Assembly: GCA_017307505.1 (NCBI GenBank)
Contig: JAFKEE010000025.1
Span: 209,725-273,724 of the forward strand
Length of the DNA stretch: 64,000 bases
From: Acidobacteriota bacterium
GTDB lineage: Bacteria > Acidobacteriota > Terriglobia > Bryobacterales > Bryobacteraceae
Reading direction: 5' to 3'
In this document: positions 33,260 through 41,791 of the stretch, piece after piece
How the letters are laid out: each line of letters begins with the position of its first letter
How positions within the stretch are numbered: position 1 is the stretch's first letter
Made by a program: the position numbers and the translations under genes
Notes under the pieces: generated by a model
Seen by the model: only the letters and a program-made list of their open reading frames with translations
Database searches by the model: none
Told to the model about the DNA's origin: nothing

Positions 33260-34819
33260 ATGGCTCAAGATTTGGGCCAAGCCACAGGCGTAGCCTATTC
33301 CGGCGCATCACCCGCGGATAAGTTCGAGACACCCTTGCGGACCGTCTTCGAAGCGGCTCCGCAGGCTATCTTGTTGGTTGATTCCAAAGGCATCATTCTT
33401 CAGGCCAACGGCCGGTCCGAAAGTCTCTTCGCCTACACACGCGCGGAGATGGAAGGCCGTCACGTCGAGATGCTGCTGCCTCATCGGGACGCTTCGGCCA
33501 GCCCCGATCCCCGCATCCATTACTTCCTCTCAGGGAATTACCCCCAAGCCGAGCAGGGTTCCGACTACACCGGAAGACGCAAGGGCGGGGTCGAATTTCC
33601 GGTTGGAATTGAGCTGCGCAGGTCGTCATGGAACGGAACGCCCATTGTAATTGCGTTCATTTCCGATATCACCCAGCGCAAAAGGCTGGAAAGCCGCCTC
33701 ATCGACGTCCAGCGCATCGAGGTTGCCGGCCACCTGGTCGCCAGCATCGTTCACGACTTCAATAACCTGCTCACCATCATCAACGGGCACAACCACATCC
33801 TTCTCGACCAGTTGCCCCTCATCGACCCCTTGCGGGAGAACTCCCGCGAGATCCACAATGCCCTCCAGCGCTCCTCCGGACTCGTGAAGGAACTGCTGTC
33901 GTTCAGCCGCCGCCAGCTTACCCTGCCGGCCAAGACCACTCCGCTGAACGGCGCGATCTACGACATGGATGGCATGGTCCGCCGCCTGCTGCCGGCCAAT
34001 CTCGATCTCACCTTCCATCTCTCCCCACGCACTGGTTTTGTGGCGGCCGAACGAGGCCGCATCGATCAGGTGCTGGTGAATCTCATCCTTAACGCCAGAG
34101 ACGCCTGCCGCGGCCGCGGCGGCAGGATCCACGTCTCCACGAGAAGTGCCTGGCTCGACCCCTCGGAATCGCACGCCCACTCCGGCCATTACGCCGTTCT
34201 GACCGTCACCGACAATGGTTGCGGCATGGACGAAAACGCCCGGGCGCGCCTGTTCGAGCCATTCTTCACCACCAAACAAAGCGGGACGGGACTGGGCCTC
34301 GCCACCGTCCAGCGCATTATTCACCAGGCCGGCGGCCTCATCCGCGTGAAAAGCAGCCTGAATCGTGGTACAACATTCACCATCTGCCTTCCACGTGTCG
34401 AAGGTGAGGTGGAGCCAATGCAGACAACCGCAGCATCCTCATCCGCTGGCACCGAGACCATCCTGCTCGTCGAGGACGAGGAGGGCATCCGCCGCCTGAT
34501 TACCAGTATTCTGAGCAAGCGCGGCTATCAGATCCTGGAAGCGGCCAATGGAAAAGAGGCAGAGACAATTGTGCGCTCGGGCAGGGCCAGGATCGATCTG
34601 CTGTTGTCGGATATCAACCTGCCGGACTCGGCCGGTGGCACCATCGCCGAAACCCTGCTCTCCCTCCAGCCCGGCCTGAAGGTGCTCTACATCTCGGGCC
34701 ACTCCGAGGAACAGGCGCTCAAGCGCGGCCTGGTCTCACCAGGCGCCCGCTTTCTGCCCAAACCGTTCACCGTCGACGAACTCGCGCGGCGCGTCCGCGG
34801 AACTCTCGACGACGCCTAG
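33260..34819 (+). CDS. PAS-domain hybrid histidine kinase with C-terminal receiver
   Basis: A 519-residue soluble sensor kinase. A PAS domain occupies about 25-140 ([29 protein letters not shown] closes it). The dimerisation helix has the H-box HDFNN with H165. ATPase boxes follow: [13 protein letters not shown] (N), [10 protein letters not shown] (G1), [19 protein letters not shown] (F/G2). The receiver starts at about 400 ([14 protein letters not shown]), with acceptor aspartate in [10 protein letters not shown] and the final [11 protein letters not shown] lysine. There is no membrane segment, so the signal is internal. Its 3' end overlaps the convergent Nudix gene by 4 bp. No separate output regulator is adjacent. 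Confidence 0.93.
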   Translation: MAQDLGQATGVAYSGASPADKFETPLRTVFEAAPQAILLVDSKGIILQANGRSESLFAYTRAEMEGRHVEMLLPHRDASASPDPRIHYFLSGNYPQAEQGSDYTGRRKGGVEFPVGIELRRSSWNGTPIVIAFISDITQRKRLESRLIDVQRIEVAGHLVASIVHDFNNLLTIINGHNHILLDQLPLIDPLRENSREIHNALQRSSGLVKELLSFSRRQLTLPAKTTPLNGAIYDMDGMVRRLLPANLDLTFHLSPRTGFVAAERGRIDQVLVNLILNARDACRGRGGRIHVSTRSAWLDPSESHAHSGHYAVLTVTDNGCGMDENARARLFEPFFTTKQSGTGLGLATVQRIIHQAGGLIRVKSSLNRGTTFTICLPRVEGEVEPMQTTAASSSAGTETILLVEDEEGIRRLITSILSKRGYQILEAANGKEAETIVRSGRARIDLLLSDINLPDSAGGTIAETLLSLQPGLKVLYISGHSEEQALKRGLVSPGARFLPKPFTVDELARRVRGTLDDA

Positions 34820-35361
34820 ACCGCTCCGCGCCGTGTCTTCTCCACCAGCCGCAACACAGACTGGTCCGTATTCAGCAGCCGCACCTCGTCCAGAGGAACC
34901 CACGCCACGGCGCGCGACTCTTCGCTGACCACCAGCGGCACGTCACGGTCAGCCAGCAGCAGGAATCGCACATCATAGTGAACATGCGCCGGCTCGGTCT
35001 TTCGTGCCGGAATATCGTGCGCATCCAGATCGAAGATCCCGGTGCCCGCCGGGACGGCCTCCACACCGGTCTCCTCCAGCACTTCCCGCATGGCCGTAGC
35101 CAACACATCCGGACTCCCGTCACAGTGACCGCCGGGCTGCAGCCACTTATCCAGCCGACCGTGATGCACCAGCAGCGTCTCGGTCCGGTCCGCGCTCAAC
35201 ACCCAGGCGGAGGCGGTGACATGGCCCACCAGCAACGACCGCTCAAAGCAGTCCGCATGCTCTTCCACAAACGCCAGGATGCGCTCGCGCATCGTCTCTT
35301 CGTGCGGATTGAAGGCGCGATAAGCGCGCAATTGGCTGATCAGGGTTTCGCGGGTGCTCAT
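34816..35361 (-). CDS. Nudix hydrolase
   Basis: A 181-residue Nudix protein. The Nudix box reads GHCDGSPDVLATAMREVLEE followed by TGV. The REVLEETG metal-binding core is intact, but the first Glu of the consensus G-x5-E-x7-REUxEExGU is a proline. This variant occurs in a recognised branch of the family and need not abolish activity. The N-terminal 45 residues are helical and unassigned. The substrate is likely a nucleoside diphosphate derivative, unspecified. It is convergent with the histidine kinase and divergent from the FAD oxidoreductase. Confidence 0.88.
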   Translation of the reverse strand: MSTRETLISQLRAYRAFNPHEETMRERILAFVEEHADCFERSLLVGHVTASAWVLSADRTETLLVHHGRLDKWLQPGGHCDGSPDVLATAMREVLEETGVEAVPAGTGIFDLDAHDIPARKTEPAHVHYDVRFLLLADRDVPLVVSEESRAVAWVPLDEVRLLNTDQSVLRLVEKTRRGAV

Positions 35362-35424
35362 GGTGGGCAGGGTAAGGTTTAACCATTGTTGCAGGAGCGT
35401 CCCCGCGTTGGTAGTCTCTCAGCA

Positions 35425-37053
35425 ATGCATCCAGCGCAGTTCGATGCAATCGTGATCGGCGGAGGCCACAACGGCCTCACCTGCGCGGCCTATCTGGGCA
35501 AAGCGGGGAAGAAAGTCCTCGTCCTGGAGCGCCGGAATCTCGTCGGCGGCTGCGCGGTCACGGAAGAAGTCTGGCCCGGCTACCGCGTCTCCACCGCCTC
35601 CTACCTCACCAGCCTTCTGCAGGAACGCATCATCCGCGAGCTGCAACTGGAACGCCACGGCTATCGCGTCGACGCAAAGGACCCCGCCTTTTTCAGTGCT
35701 TTCCCCGACGGCCGCCACCTCTTCTTCTGGCAGGACGCCCAGAAGACCCTCGAGGAAATCGCGAAATTCTCGCCCCGCGATGCCCGCCGCTTCCCCTCCT
35801 ACGAGGCCCATCTCGAAAAGCTCGCCCAGGTCGCCGAAAGCCTTCTCCTCACCACCCCTCCGCCATTCCCACCCCGCGGCATGGGCGGCCTGATGGAGTG
35901 GCTCCGCCTGGCGGGCCGGATCCGCGGCCTCAATACCGCGGAGATGGCGGGCCTGGTGAAGATCTTTTCGATGAGCGCCAGTGACTTTCTCGACGAGTGG
36001 TTTGAGTCCCCCGAGGTCAAAGTGACCCTGGCCACGGATGGAGTCATTGGCGCCAATGGCGGACCCCGCTCGCCGGGCACAGCCTACATCCTGCTGCACC
36101 ATTGCATGGGCGGCGTGGCCGGCCATCGCGGCCTGTGGGGCTTCGTGCGCGGCGGCATGGGGGCGGTCTCTGAAGCCCTCGCCGCTTCGGCCAGGGAGCA
36201 CGGCGCAACGATCCTGACTGACGCACCGGTGGCGCAGATTATTGTCCGGCACGGAAAGGCACGGGGCGTCGTGCTCCAGAATGGTGACGAGTACCACGCG
36301 CCTGTGGTTGCGTCCAATCTCGATCCGAAACGAACCTTTCTCGAAATCCTCGATTCCAGCCTCCTGCCGCCCGATTTCGCCTCTTCTATCCGCCGGTTCC
36401 GCTGCGAGGGAACCTCGCTGAAGATCAACTTTGCCCTGCGCGGCCTGCCCGAGTTCACCTGCTACCCCGGATCACCCCTCCCGCTCCACGGCGCCACCAT
36501 GCATATCTGCCCCTCCATCGACTACGTTGAGAGGGCCTGGGACCATGCCAAGTACGGCCGCCCCTCGCAGCGTCCGCTCATCGAACTCACCATCCCCACC
36601 GTCTACGATCCATCCCTCGCCCCACCGGGCCATCACGTGATGGGCGCGTTCCTGCAGTACGCTCCTTATACTCTGAAACCCCCATCGGGAACGGACGCAG
36701 GCTTCGACGACGGCCGCGGCTCCACTTCCTGGGACGACCTTCGCGAGCCTTACGCCCATCACATCCTCGACCTCATCGCCGAGTACTGCCCCAACATCCG
36801 CGACATCGTTGTCGATAGGCAGGTACTCACGCCGCTCGACCTCGAGCGCCGCTTCGGCCTCACCGGCGGTAACATCTTCCATGGTGAGATGAGCTTTGAA
36901 CAGATGTTCGTCATGCGTCCTGTGCCGGGTTGGGCCCGCTACCGGACGCCAGTCCAGGGACTTTTTCTGTGCGGCTCTGGAGCCCATCCAGGCGGCGGAG
37001 TCATGGGCGCGCCCGGTTACAACTGCGCCCGGGAGGTCTTGAAGTTGGCATGA
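35425..37053 (+). CDS. Phytoene-desaturase-like NAD(P)/FAD-dependent oxidoreductase
   Basis: A 542-residue flavoprotein. The FAD-binding dinucleotide motif DAIVIGGGHNGLTCAAYLG opens the protein and is followed by VLVLERRNLVGGCAVTEE, the second half of the fold. The C-terminus has the GLFLCGSGAHPGGGVMGAPG motif that closes the FAD site in carotenoid-desaturase-type enzymes and the related PYROXD2 group. No carotenoid genes are nearby, so phytoene is unlikely to be the substrate. The ATG at 35425 is used; an upstream in-frame start would add 13 unconserved residues. The alpha/beta hydrolase gene overlaps its stop. Confidence 0.88.
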   Translation: MHPAQFDAIVIGGGHNGLTCAAYLGKAGKKVLVLERRNLVGGCAVTEEVWPGYRVSTASYLTSLLQERIIRELQLERHGYRVDAKDPAFFSAFPDGRHLFFWQDAQKTLEEIAKFSPRDARRFPSYEAHLEKLAQVAESLLLTTPPPFPPRGMGGLMEWLRLAGRIRGLNTAEMAGLVKIFSMSASDFLDEWFESPEVKVTLATDGVIGANGGPRSPGTAYILLHHCMGGVAGHRGLWGFVRGGMGAVSEALAASAREHGATILTDAPVAQIIVRHGKARGVVLQNGDEYHAPVVASNLDPKRTFLEILDSSLLPPDFASSIRRFRCEGTSLKINFALRGLPEFTCYPGSPLPLHGATMHICPSIDYVERAWDHAKYGRPSQRPLIELTIPTVYDPSLAPPGHHVMGAFLQYAPYTLKPPSGTDAGFDDGRGSTSWDDLREPYAHHILDLIAEYCPNIRDIVVDRQVLTPLDLERRFGLTGGNIFHGEMSFEQMFVMRPVPGWARYRTPVQGLFLCGSGAHPGGGVMGAPGYNCAREVLKLA

Positions 37054-38018
37054 GAATTCGCTGGATCGCCTTGCCGGTTGCCGTAGCGGTTCTGGCGGCA
37101 GGCGGCTGGTATCTGAAGGGACCCAGCCAGTGGACCGAACCTCGCGACACCGGAGCCCCGGGCCGCACCATCGTACTTCGCGACGGCCGCCGCATCGGTG
37201 TCGTCGAACGCGGCGATCCCGGCGGCCACCCCGTCTTCTATCTCCACGGCTTCCTCGGCTCGCGGCTCGAGATGATCGCCAGCGAACGCCTGCTGCTCCG
37301 CTTCGGCATCCGCTGGATCGGCATCGATCGCCCGGGCGTGGGTCTCTCTCCCGTCGACGACGTTGGCAGCTACGCCGACTGGGCTGTCGACGCCGGTGAA
37401 CTCGCCGAACAACTCGGCGCCGAAAAGTTCAGTGTCCTCGGCTGGTCCGCCGGAGCGCCCCTCGCCCTCGCCATCGCCGCCCGACTGCCTGACCGCGTCG
37501 ACCGCGTCGCCATCGCCGCCCCCATCCCCGACATGGACGTCGAGGAACTCCGCCTTAACGCACCGCGCGCCTGGATGTTTCAGGTCCGTCTGGCCGGCTG
37601 GATGCCTGGCCTCATAGGCCGCCGCCTGCAGCAACTCGACCGGCAGCGGATGCACGATCCGCGCGGCTTCGAATTGGAACGCGCCCGCGGCGAAGTCCCC
37701 GCCGACGCCAACGCTCTCGGCAGCGGCGATATGGTCGACATGCTGATGGCCGATCGCGCCGAGGCTTTCCGTCAGGGCACCGGCGGCCTGGTCCACGACA
37801 TGTTTCTCATGAGCCGCGATTGGGGCGTTGAGTATCAGTCCATCCGCGCGCCCGTGCGCATCTGGCACGGCGACCAGGACCGGATCGCCTCCATCAGGAA
37901 CTCGGAGTACCTGGCTCAGGTCATCCCTGGCGCGGAGTTCATCCCTGTCCGCAACGCCGGCCACTACGTAGCGCTCACTCAGGCCGAGCCCATCATCCGC
38001 TGGCTGGCCCGCCGTTAG
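37050..38018 (+). CDS. Membrane-anchored alpha/beta hydrolase
   Basis: A 322-residue protein. The N-terminus has an uncleaved-type hydrophobic segment (WIALPVAVAVLAAGGWYL), so the enzyme is probably anchored and periplasmic. The alpha/beta-hydrolase motifs are present: oxyanion strand FYLHGFLGSRLE, nucleophile elbow GWSAG, acid in WHGDQDR and the final histidine in NAGHYVAL. Substrate is unknown. Its ATG overlaps the FAD oxidoreductase stop (ATGA) with a GGGAGG upstream, so the two are coupled. The 3' end overlaps the convergent DedA gene by 26 bp. Confidence 0.88.
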   Translation: MRIRWIALPVAVAVLAAGGWYLKGPSQWTEPRDTGAPGRTIVLRDGRRIGVVERGDPGGHPVFYLHGFLGSRLEMIASERLLLRFGIRWIGIDRPGVGLSPVDDVGSYADWAVDAGELAEQLGAEKFSVLGWSAGAPLALAIAARLPDRVDRVAIAAPIPDMDVEELRLNAPRAWMFQVRLAGWMPGLIGRRLQQLDRQRMHDPRGFELERARGEVPADANALGSGDMVDMLMADRAEAFRQGTGGLVHDMFLMSRDWGVEYQSIRAPVRIWHGDQDRIASIRNSEYLAQVIPGAEFIPVRNAGHYVALTQAEPIIRWLARR

Positions 38019-38613
38019 CCTTGCCGCGCGACCTGCGCCGCCACCACCACCAGCCGTAGCCCGCCGCGGCCGCGCCCAGGATCAGCGCAGCCGCCAGGCC
38101 GAACTTGTGCGCCGCCTCCAGAATTGTGCCCCAGCGCTCGCCCAGCAGGTAGCCCAGCGTCAGAAACGTGCTCGCCCACAGCAGTGCACCGCCATAAGCA
38201 AAGGCCGCGAAAATCGGCCATTCCAGTTTGGAGGCTCCGGCCACATAAGCCGTCAGGTGCCGCACACCCGCAATGAAATAGCCGAAGGTCAGCGCCAGCC
38301 CGCCCGTCCTGTGGTAGAATTCGTGGACCTTGTCGATCTCCTTCTGCGAGATCCTCACATAGCGTCCATACTTATGCAGCAACGGATAGCCCGTCGTCCG
38401 GCCCAGCAGATAGCTGATGGTGATCCCGGACATGCTGCCGCCCAGCGCCGCCAGGCCCGTCGGCAGAGCCTTCAACTCGCCCTTGAAAATCAGGTAGCCG
38501 GCAAACGTGAGCAGCGTCTCATCGGGAATCGGCAGGCCCACAATGCCCAGGGCCAGCAGGGCCGCGATGCCGAAATACCCGTACTGCGTGATCCAGTGCT
38601 GAATGAGTTCCAT
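37993..38613 (-). CDS. DedA/VTT-family membrane protein
   Basis: A 206-residue DedA protein with the conserved G-x3-G-x3-Y-x2-GR segment (GSMSGITISYLLGRTTG) and the reentrant-loop arginine in YFIAGVRHLTAYVAGAS. It has about five hydrophobic stretches and a basic C-terminus (WWWRRRSRGKANGG). The family is implicated in lipid-carrier (undecaprenyl phosphate) translocation and envelope homeostasis. The GNAT gene lies 11 bp upstream on the same strand, suggesting cotranscription. Confidence 0.93.
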   Translation of the reverse strand: MELIQHWITQYGYFGIAALLALGIVGLPIPDETLLTFAGYLIFKGELKALPTGLAALGGSMSGITISYLLGRTTGYPLLHKYGRYVRISQKEIDKVHEFYHRTGGLALTFGYFIAGVRHLTAYVAGASKLEWPIFAAFAYGGALLWASTFLTLGYLLGERWGTILEAAHKFGLAAALILGAAAAGYGWWWWRRRSRGKANGGPASG

Positions 38614-38624
38614 GCCGCCGCCAA

Positions 38625-39098
38625 CTACTCGCCACGGTTCAGCACGAAGTCCGCTTCAAACATCTGGTACGCCGTCCGCTTCATCCCGCAACGGACATAG
38701 GTGCCCTGCGCCCGCTCGTTGTCCTGCTCGACGTACAACCGCAGCCCGCACACCCCTGCGTCGGCCCGCGCCAGTTGCTCCACATGCGCATACAGCGCCT
38801 TGAAGATGCCCCGCCCGCGGAACTCGGGTTCCACCCACACGCTCTGGATCCACCAGAACATGCCGTTCCGCCAGTCGGACCACTCGTAGGTGATCATCAT
38901 CTGGCCCACGCGCCGGCCCTTCACTTCCGCCACGTAATACACGCCGCGCGAAGTGTTCTCAAACAGCGCATGCACCCCGTCCCGCAGACGGTCGAGATCC
39001 AGCGACAGATGCTCGGTCTCCAGCGCCATCGACGCGTTGCCGCGCACCAGGAATTCAGCGTCGGCCGGGTCGGCCAACCGGATTGTGATCGGATCCAT
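38625..39098 (-). CDS. GNAT-family N-acetyltransferase
   Basis: A 157-residue GNAT protein. The acetyl-CoA-binding motif A is recognisable as WVEPEFRGRGIFKALYAHVE near residues 92-111, and the final strand as LRLYVEQDNERAQGTYVRCG. The middle part VGQMMITYEWSDWRNGMFWW is typical of the family. The acceptor substrate is unknown. It lies between the DedA and NHL genes on one strand (11 and 20 bp gaps), so a three-gene unit is possible. Confidence 0.88.
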   Translation of the reverse strand: MDPITIRLADPADAEFLVRGNASMALETEHLSLDLDRLRDGVHALFENTSRGVYYVAEVKGRRVGQMMITYEWSDWRNGMFWWIQSVWVEPEFRGRGIFKALYAHVEQLARADAGVCGLRLYVEQDNERAQGTYVRCGMKRTAYQMFEADFVLNRGE

Positions 39099-39118
39099 GA
39101 TTGAGTCGGAGGCTGGTC

Positions 39119-40159
39119 CTACGCCACTCGCCGCAGCTTCGTGACCCGGCCCACCTCAACCCATTCGACCACAAAAATGTTCCCGTCTTTGTCGAAGCAC
39201 GCCGAATGCGGACAGATGAACTTGCCGGGGATGAACTTGTCCCGCGGCTCCTTGCGCAGCTTGCTCCAGGTATTGGTGTCGTCCTCGCCCAGTTGCGCAA
39301 CGGCCTTGTAGCTGGTGTCCATCAGCGTGACGCGCGCTTCCAGGTCCGGCACCAGCAGCAGTCCCTTCCTCTGGTCGAAGTGGCACGGCAGCTTCACGTC
39401 GCCTTCGCCGCCGAAGCCCATGTGCTTTCCGTCCAGCGAGAAGTACTGCAGACGCCGGTTGCTGCGATCCGCCACCAGAATCCGCGGCTCCTTCGCCTGA
39501 TGGTCAAAGGCGATGCCATGCGGGCAATCCAGCTGACCGGCCGCCTTCCCCTTGCCGCCAAAGGTGAACTTCCACTCGCCCTTCGGGCTGTAAACGTTGA
39601 TGTAGCTCGACCCGTACCCATCGCCTACATACACATCCCCGTTCGGAGCCACGGCCAGATTCGTCGGACTGAACTTCTGCTTCTTCCCGTCCGCGCCCGG
39701 CTTGTAGGCCGGAGATTCCTCCGGATACCCGGTCTCCCACACCTTCTCGCCCTTCAGCGTGTACTTGCCCACCAGCGCGCGCTTCGTGTCGCACAGATAG
39801 AGATACTCGTCGCGGCCTTCCTTGCGGAGAGTCAGGCCATGCGCTCCCCCCTTGAACTCCTTGCCCCAGCTCCGGACAAACTTGCCCTTCTTGTCGAAGA
39901 CCACCATCGTGTCCTCAGACTCCGACGTGGCATGCACCGTGTGGTGAACATACACCTGGCCCTGCGAATCCACGCCCACTCCGTGCGTGTTGCCATACTT
40001 GATGGTCCGCGGCAGTTCCCCCCAGTCGTGGATCACCTCGAACATGTACGCGCCATTGCCGGTCGTCGGCAGCTTCAGGCCCGACTTGTCGCCGGCCAGC
40101 ACGGCGGGCGCCGCCGACAGGGCGGAAACGAAACCACGGCGGGTGATTGGATTGGACAT
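39119..40159 (-). CDS. Secreted NHL-repeat six-bladed beta-propeller protein
   Basis: Starting at ATG 40159, which is preceded by GAGGAG, the protein has 346 residues and a twin-arginine-like leader (ITRRGFVSALSAAPAVLAG). At least five NHL-type blades can be seen through repeated phrases: VGVDSQGQVYVHH, LTLRKEGRDEYLYLCDT, LAVAPNGDVYVGDG, CPHGIAFDHQAKEPRILVAD and CPHSACFDKDGNIFVVEW. Such propellers bind ligands or form lyase/hydrolase scaffolds. No catalytic residues could be assigned. The gene ends in a run matching VGRVTKLRRVA. Confidence 0.85.
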   Translation of the reverse strand: MSNPITRRGFVSALSAAPAVLAGDKSGLKLPTTGNGAYMFEVIHDWGELPRTIKYGNTHGVGVDSQGQVYVHHTVHATSESEDTMVVFDKKGKFVRSWGKEFKGGAHGLTLRKEGRDEYLYLCDTKRALVGKYTLKGEKVWETGYPEESPAYKPGADGKKQKFSPTNLAVAPNGDVYVGDGYGSSYINVYSPKGEWKFTFGGKGKAAGQLDCPHGIAFDHQAKEPRILVADRSNRRLQYFSLDGKHMGFGGEGDVKLPCHFDQRKGLLLVPDLEARVTLMDTSYKAVAQLGEDDTNTWSKLRKEPRDKFIPGKFICPHSACFDKDGNIFVVEWVEVGRVTKLRRVA

Positions 40160-40209
40160 CCGGTAAGCTCCTCTTTGATTCAATACTTTACCAGACTGAC
40201 AGGGATAGC

Positions 40210-40250
40210 AAAACGGCCCAGCCCTGGAACCTCGTTCCAGGACTGGGCCG
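40210..40250 (-). terminator. Rho-independent terminator after the duplicated-domain protein
   Basis: A 17-bp stem (CGGCCCAGTCCTGGAAC with its partner) with a 3-nt loop, followed by TTTT on the minus strand. The single non-Watson-Crick position is G-U on the minus-strand RNA but C-A on the plus strand. This supports minus-strand use. It is 26 bp past the stop of the gene at 40276. Confidence 0.85.
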
Positions 40251-40275
40251 CTTGAGGAGAACAGAGAGAAGAGGG

Positions 40276-40953
40276 TTACTTGGACCCGCTGAACGAGCCT
40301 TTCGTGCCGTTCGGAGTCTGGAAGGTCCCCTTCACCGTGGTGCCCTCGATCTTTCCAGTTACCGAGAAGGAACCTTCGCCCGTCGGGATCTTAAACGCGA
40401 TGGTCGAGCCGTCCACCGTTCCGTCGGAGATCGGAGCCTCATCGCCGCTCTCCATGACGATCATGCCGGACAACTTCGTCCCGTCCTGCTTCAGGTCGAG
40501 CGTGCTCCGCATCTCGCGCCCTTCGCTATCCTTCGAGACTACCTTCCACTTGCCCGTGGCATCGGCGGCGGCGGTCGGGGTCGCGGCCGGAGCGGCGGAC
40601 GCGCCGTCCCTGTTTCCGGACACCGGACCCGTGCTGCCGTCCGGCAACACCAGGTTGCCCTTCAGCGCATCGCCGTCCTGCTTCAGCTTGAACGCGATCT
40701 GGCCGAAATCCATCGTGATCTTGAACGCTACCTCTTCCGTGGTAACCGCTAGATCCTGCAAGGGCAACGAGCCCTGCTCCGAGACCAGTGTGCCATCGTA
40801 TTTACCGCTGGCTTCCTTCAGTACTAAATCAAACTTGTGGGTATTTCCGTCCGGCGCCTGAGCGGACATCTTCCAGGTACCGGCAACGCCGGCCGCGAAA
40901 GCATTCAGACTCAGAACGAACAGTGAGGTAGTAGTAAGAATCGTTTTCAACAT
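40276..40953 (-). CDS. Secreted hypothetical protein with an internal duplication
   Basis: A 225-residue protein from ATG 40953, with AAGGTGG upstream and a signal peptide (LKTILTTTSLFVLSLNAFAA). Two similar beta-rich units are visible. The first runs from GTWKMSAQAPDGNTHKFDL to EVAFKI; the second from GKWKVVSKDSEGREMRSTLD to TIAFKIPTG. Each follows the pattern 'G.WK......G.....L.L...G....G..V....', resembling lipocalin-like or DUF-type acidobacterial repeats. They are joined by a low-complexity Ala/Pro/Thr linker (APAATPTAAADA). Function is unknown; it is likely periplasmic. Confidence 0.8.
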   Translation of the reverse strand: MLKTILTTTSLFVLSLNAFAAGVAGTWKMSAQAPDGNTHKFDLVLKEASGKYDGTLVSEQGSLPLQDLAVTTEEVAFKITMDFGQIAFKLKQDGDALKGNLVLPDGSTGPVSGNRDGASAAPAATPTAAADATGKWKVVSKDSEGREMRSTLDLKQDGTKLSGMIVMESGDEAPISDGTVDGSTIAFKIPTGEGSFSVTGKIEGTTVKGTFQTPNGTKGSFSGSK

Positions 40954-41028
40954 CGGATGTGCCACCTTGCGAGAGCTTTCTACAGCCAACATCATACGAC
41001 ATACTACATTACGCGGATGTCAACAATT

Positions 41029-41055
41029 GGGCCCGGATGGGCACACTCCGGGCCC
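41029..41055 (-). terminator. Candidate terminator after the fasciclin gene
   Basis: A 9-bp GC-rich stem (GGGCCCGGA with its complement) around a 9-nt loop, followed on the minus strand by AATTGTTG. It lies 80 bp past the fasciclin stop. The T tract is weak, so this is only a candidate. Confidence 0.4.
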
Positions 41056-41135
41056 TTCATCAATCCGCCGCCGCATGGCAGCACAAGTTGGGTCTGACGC
41101 CCGGCCGGACGCCGTTCAGGATGCTCTGCCCGCCG

Positions 41136-41600
41136 CTATTTCTTGGGCAGAATCACGGTATCAATCACGTGAATCACACCGTTATCGCACCCGATATCGG
41201 TCTTCACCACGGTCGCCTGATTCACCATCACCTTACCGCCGGAGGCCATAATCTTCACGGACTCGCCCTCCACGGTCTTCGCGCTCTTCAACTTCACCAC
41301 GTCCGCCGCCATCACCTTGCCGGCCACCACGTGGTAGGTCAGAATCTTCTTCAGCTTTTCGGGATCCTTCAGCAGCCCGTCCACCGTGCCTGCCGGCAGC
41401 TTGGCGAACGCCTCATCCGTGGGTGCAAACACGGTGAACGGTCCCGGGCTCTTCAAGGTATCCACCAGTCCCGCCGCCTTCACAGCGGCGACCAGCGTAT
41501 TGAAATTACCCGCGCCGGCCGCCGTGTCGACGATGTCGGCCGCATGCGCGGCAAATGCAGATACGGCCATCAGGGAAAACAGACACACTAATCGCTTCAT
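41136..41600 (-). CDS. Secreted fasciclin (FAS1) domain protein
   Basis: A 154-residue protein: signal peptide [20 protein letters not shown], then one complete FAS1 domain. The H1 motif is [15 protein letters not shown] and the H2 motif is [15 protein letters not shown], with the central [11 protein letters not shown] between them. FAS1 domains mediate adhesion or matrix contact. The ATG at 41600 is chosen over an in-frame start 6 codons upstream because AGAGGAT is placed correctly for it and the leader is then canonical. Confidence 0.93.
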   Translation of the reverse strand: MKRLVCLFSLMAVSAFAAHAADIVDTAAGAGNFNTLVAAVKAAGLVDTLKSPGPFTVFAPTDEAFAKLPAGTVDGLLKDPEKLKKILTYHVVAGKVMAADVVKLKSAKTVEGESVKIMASGGKVMVNQATVVKTDIGCDNGVIHVIDTVILPKK

Positions 41601-41791
41601 GCCAGATCCTCTTTTCAAGTTCAGTTTCTAAATAGAGACCGGATCAGGCCTGGCGGGCAGGCACCCGTGATTGGTGGCAGGCAGACTTGCTGTCCGCAAA
41701 AAGGCGCGCCAGATCTCCAGTTCTCTTGGACGAAAGATACTTCGTCCACGCAGTAGAAGATGCGCGCTGATTCTTGACTGCTTTAGATTTT

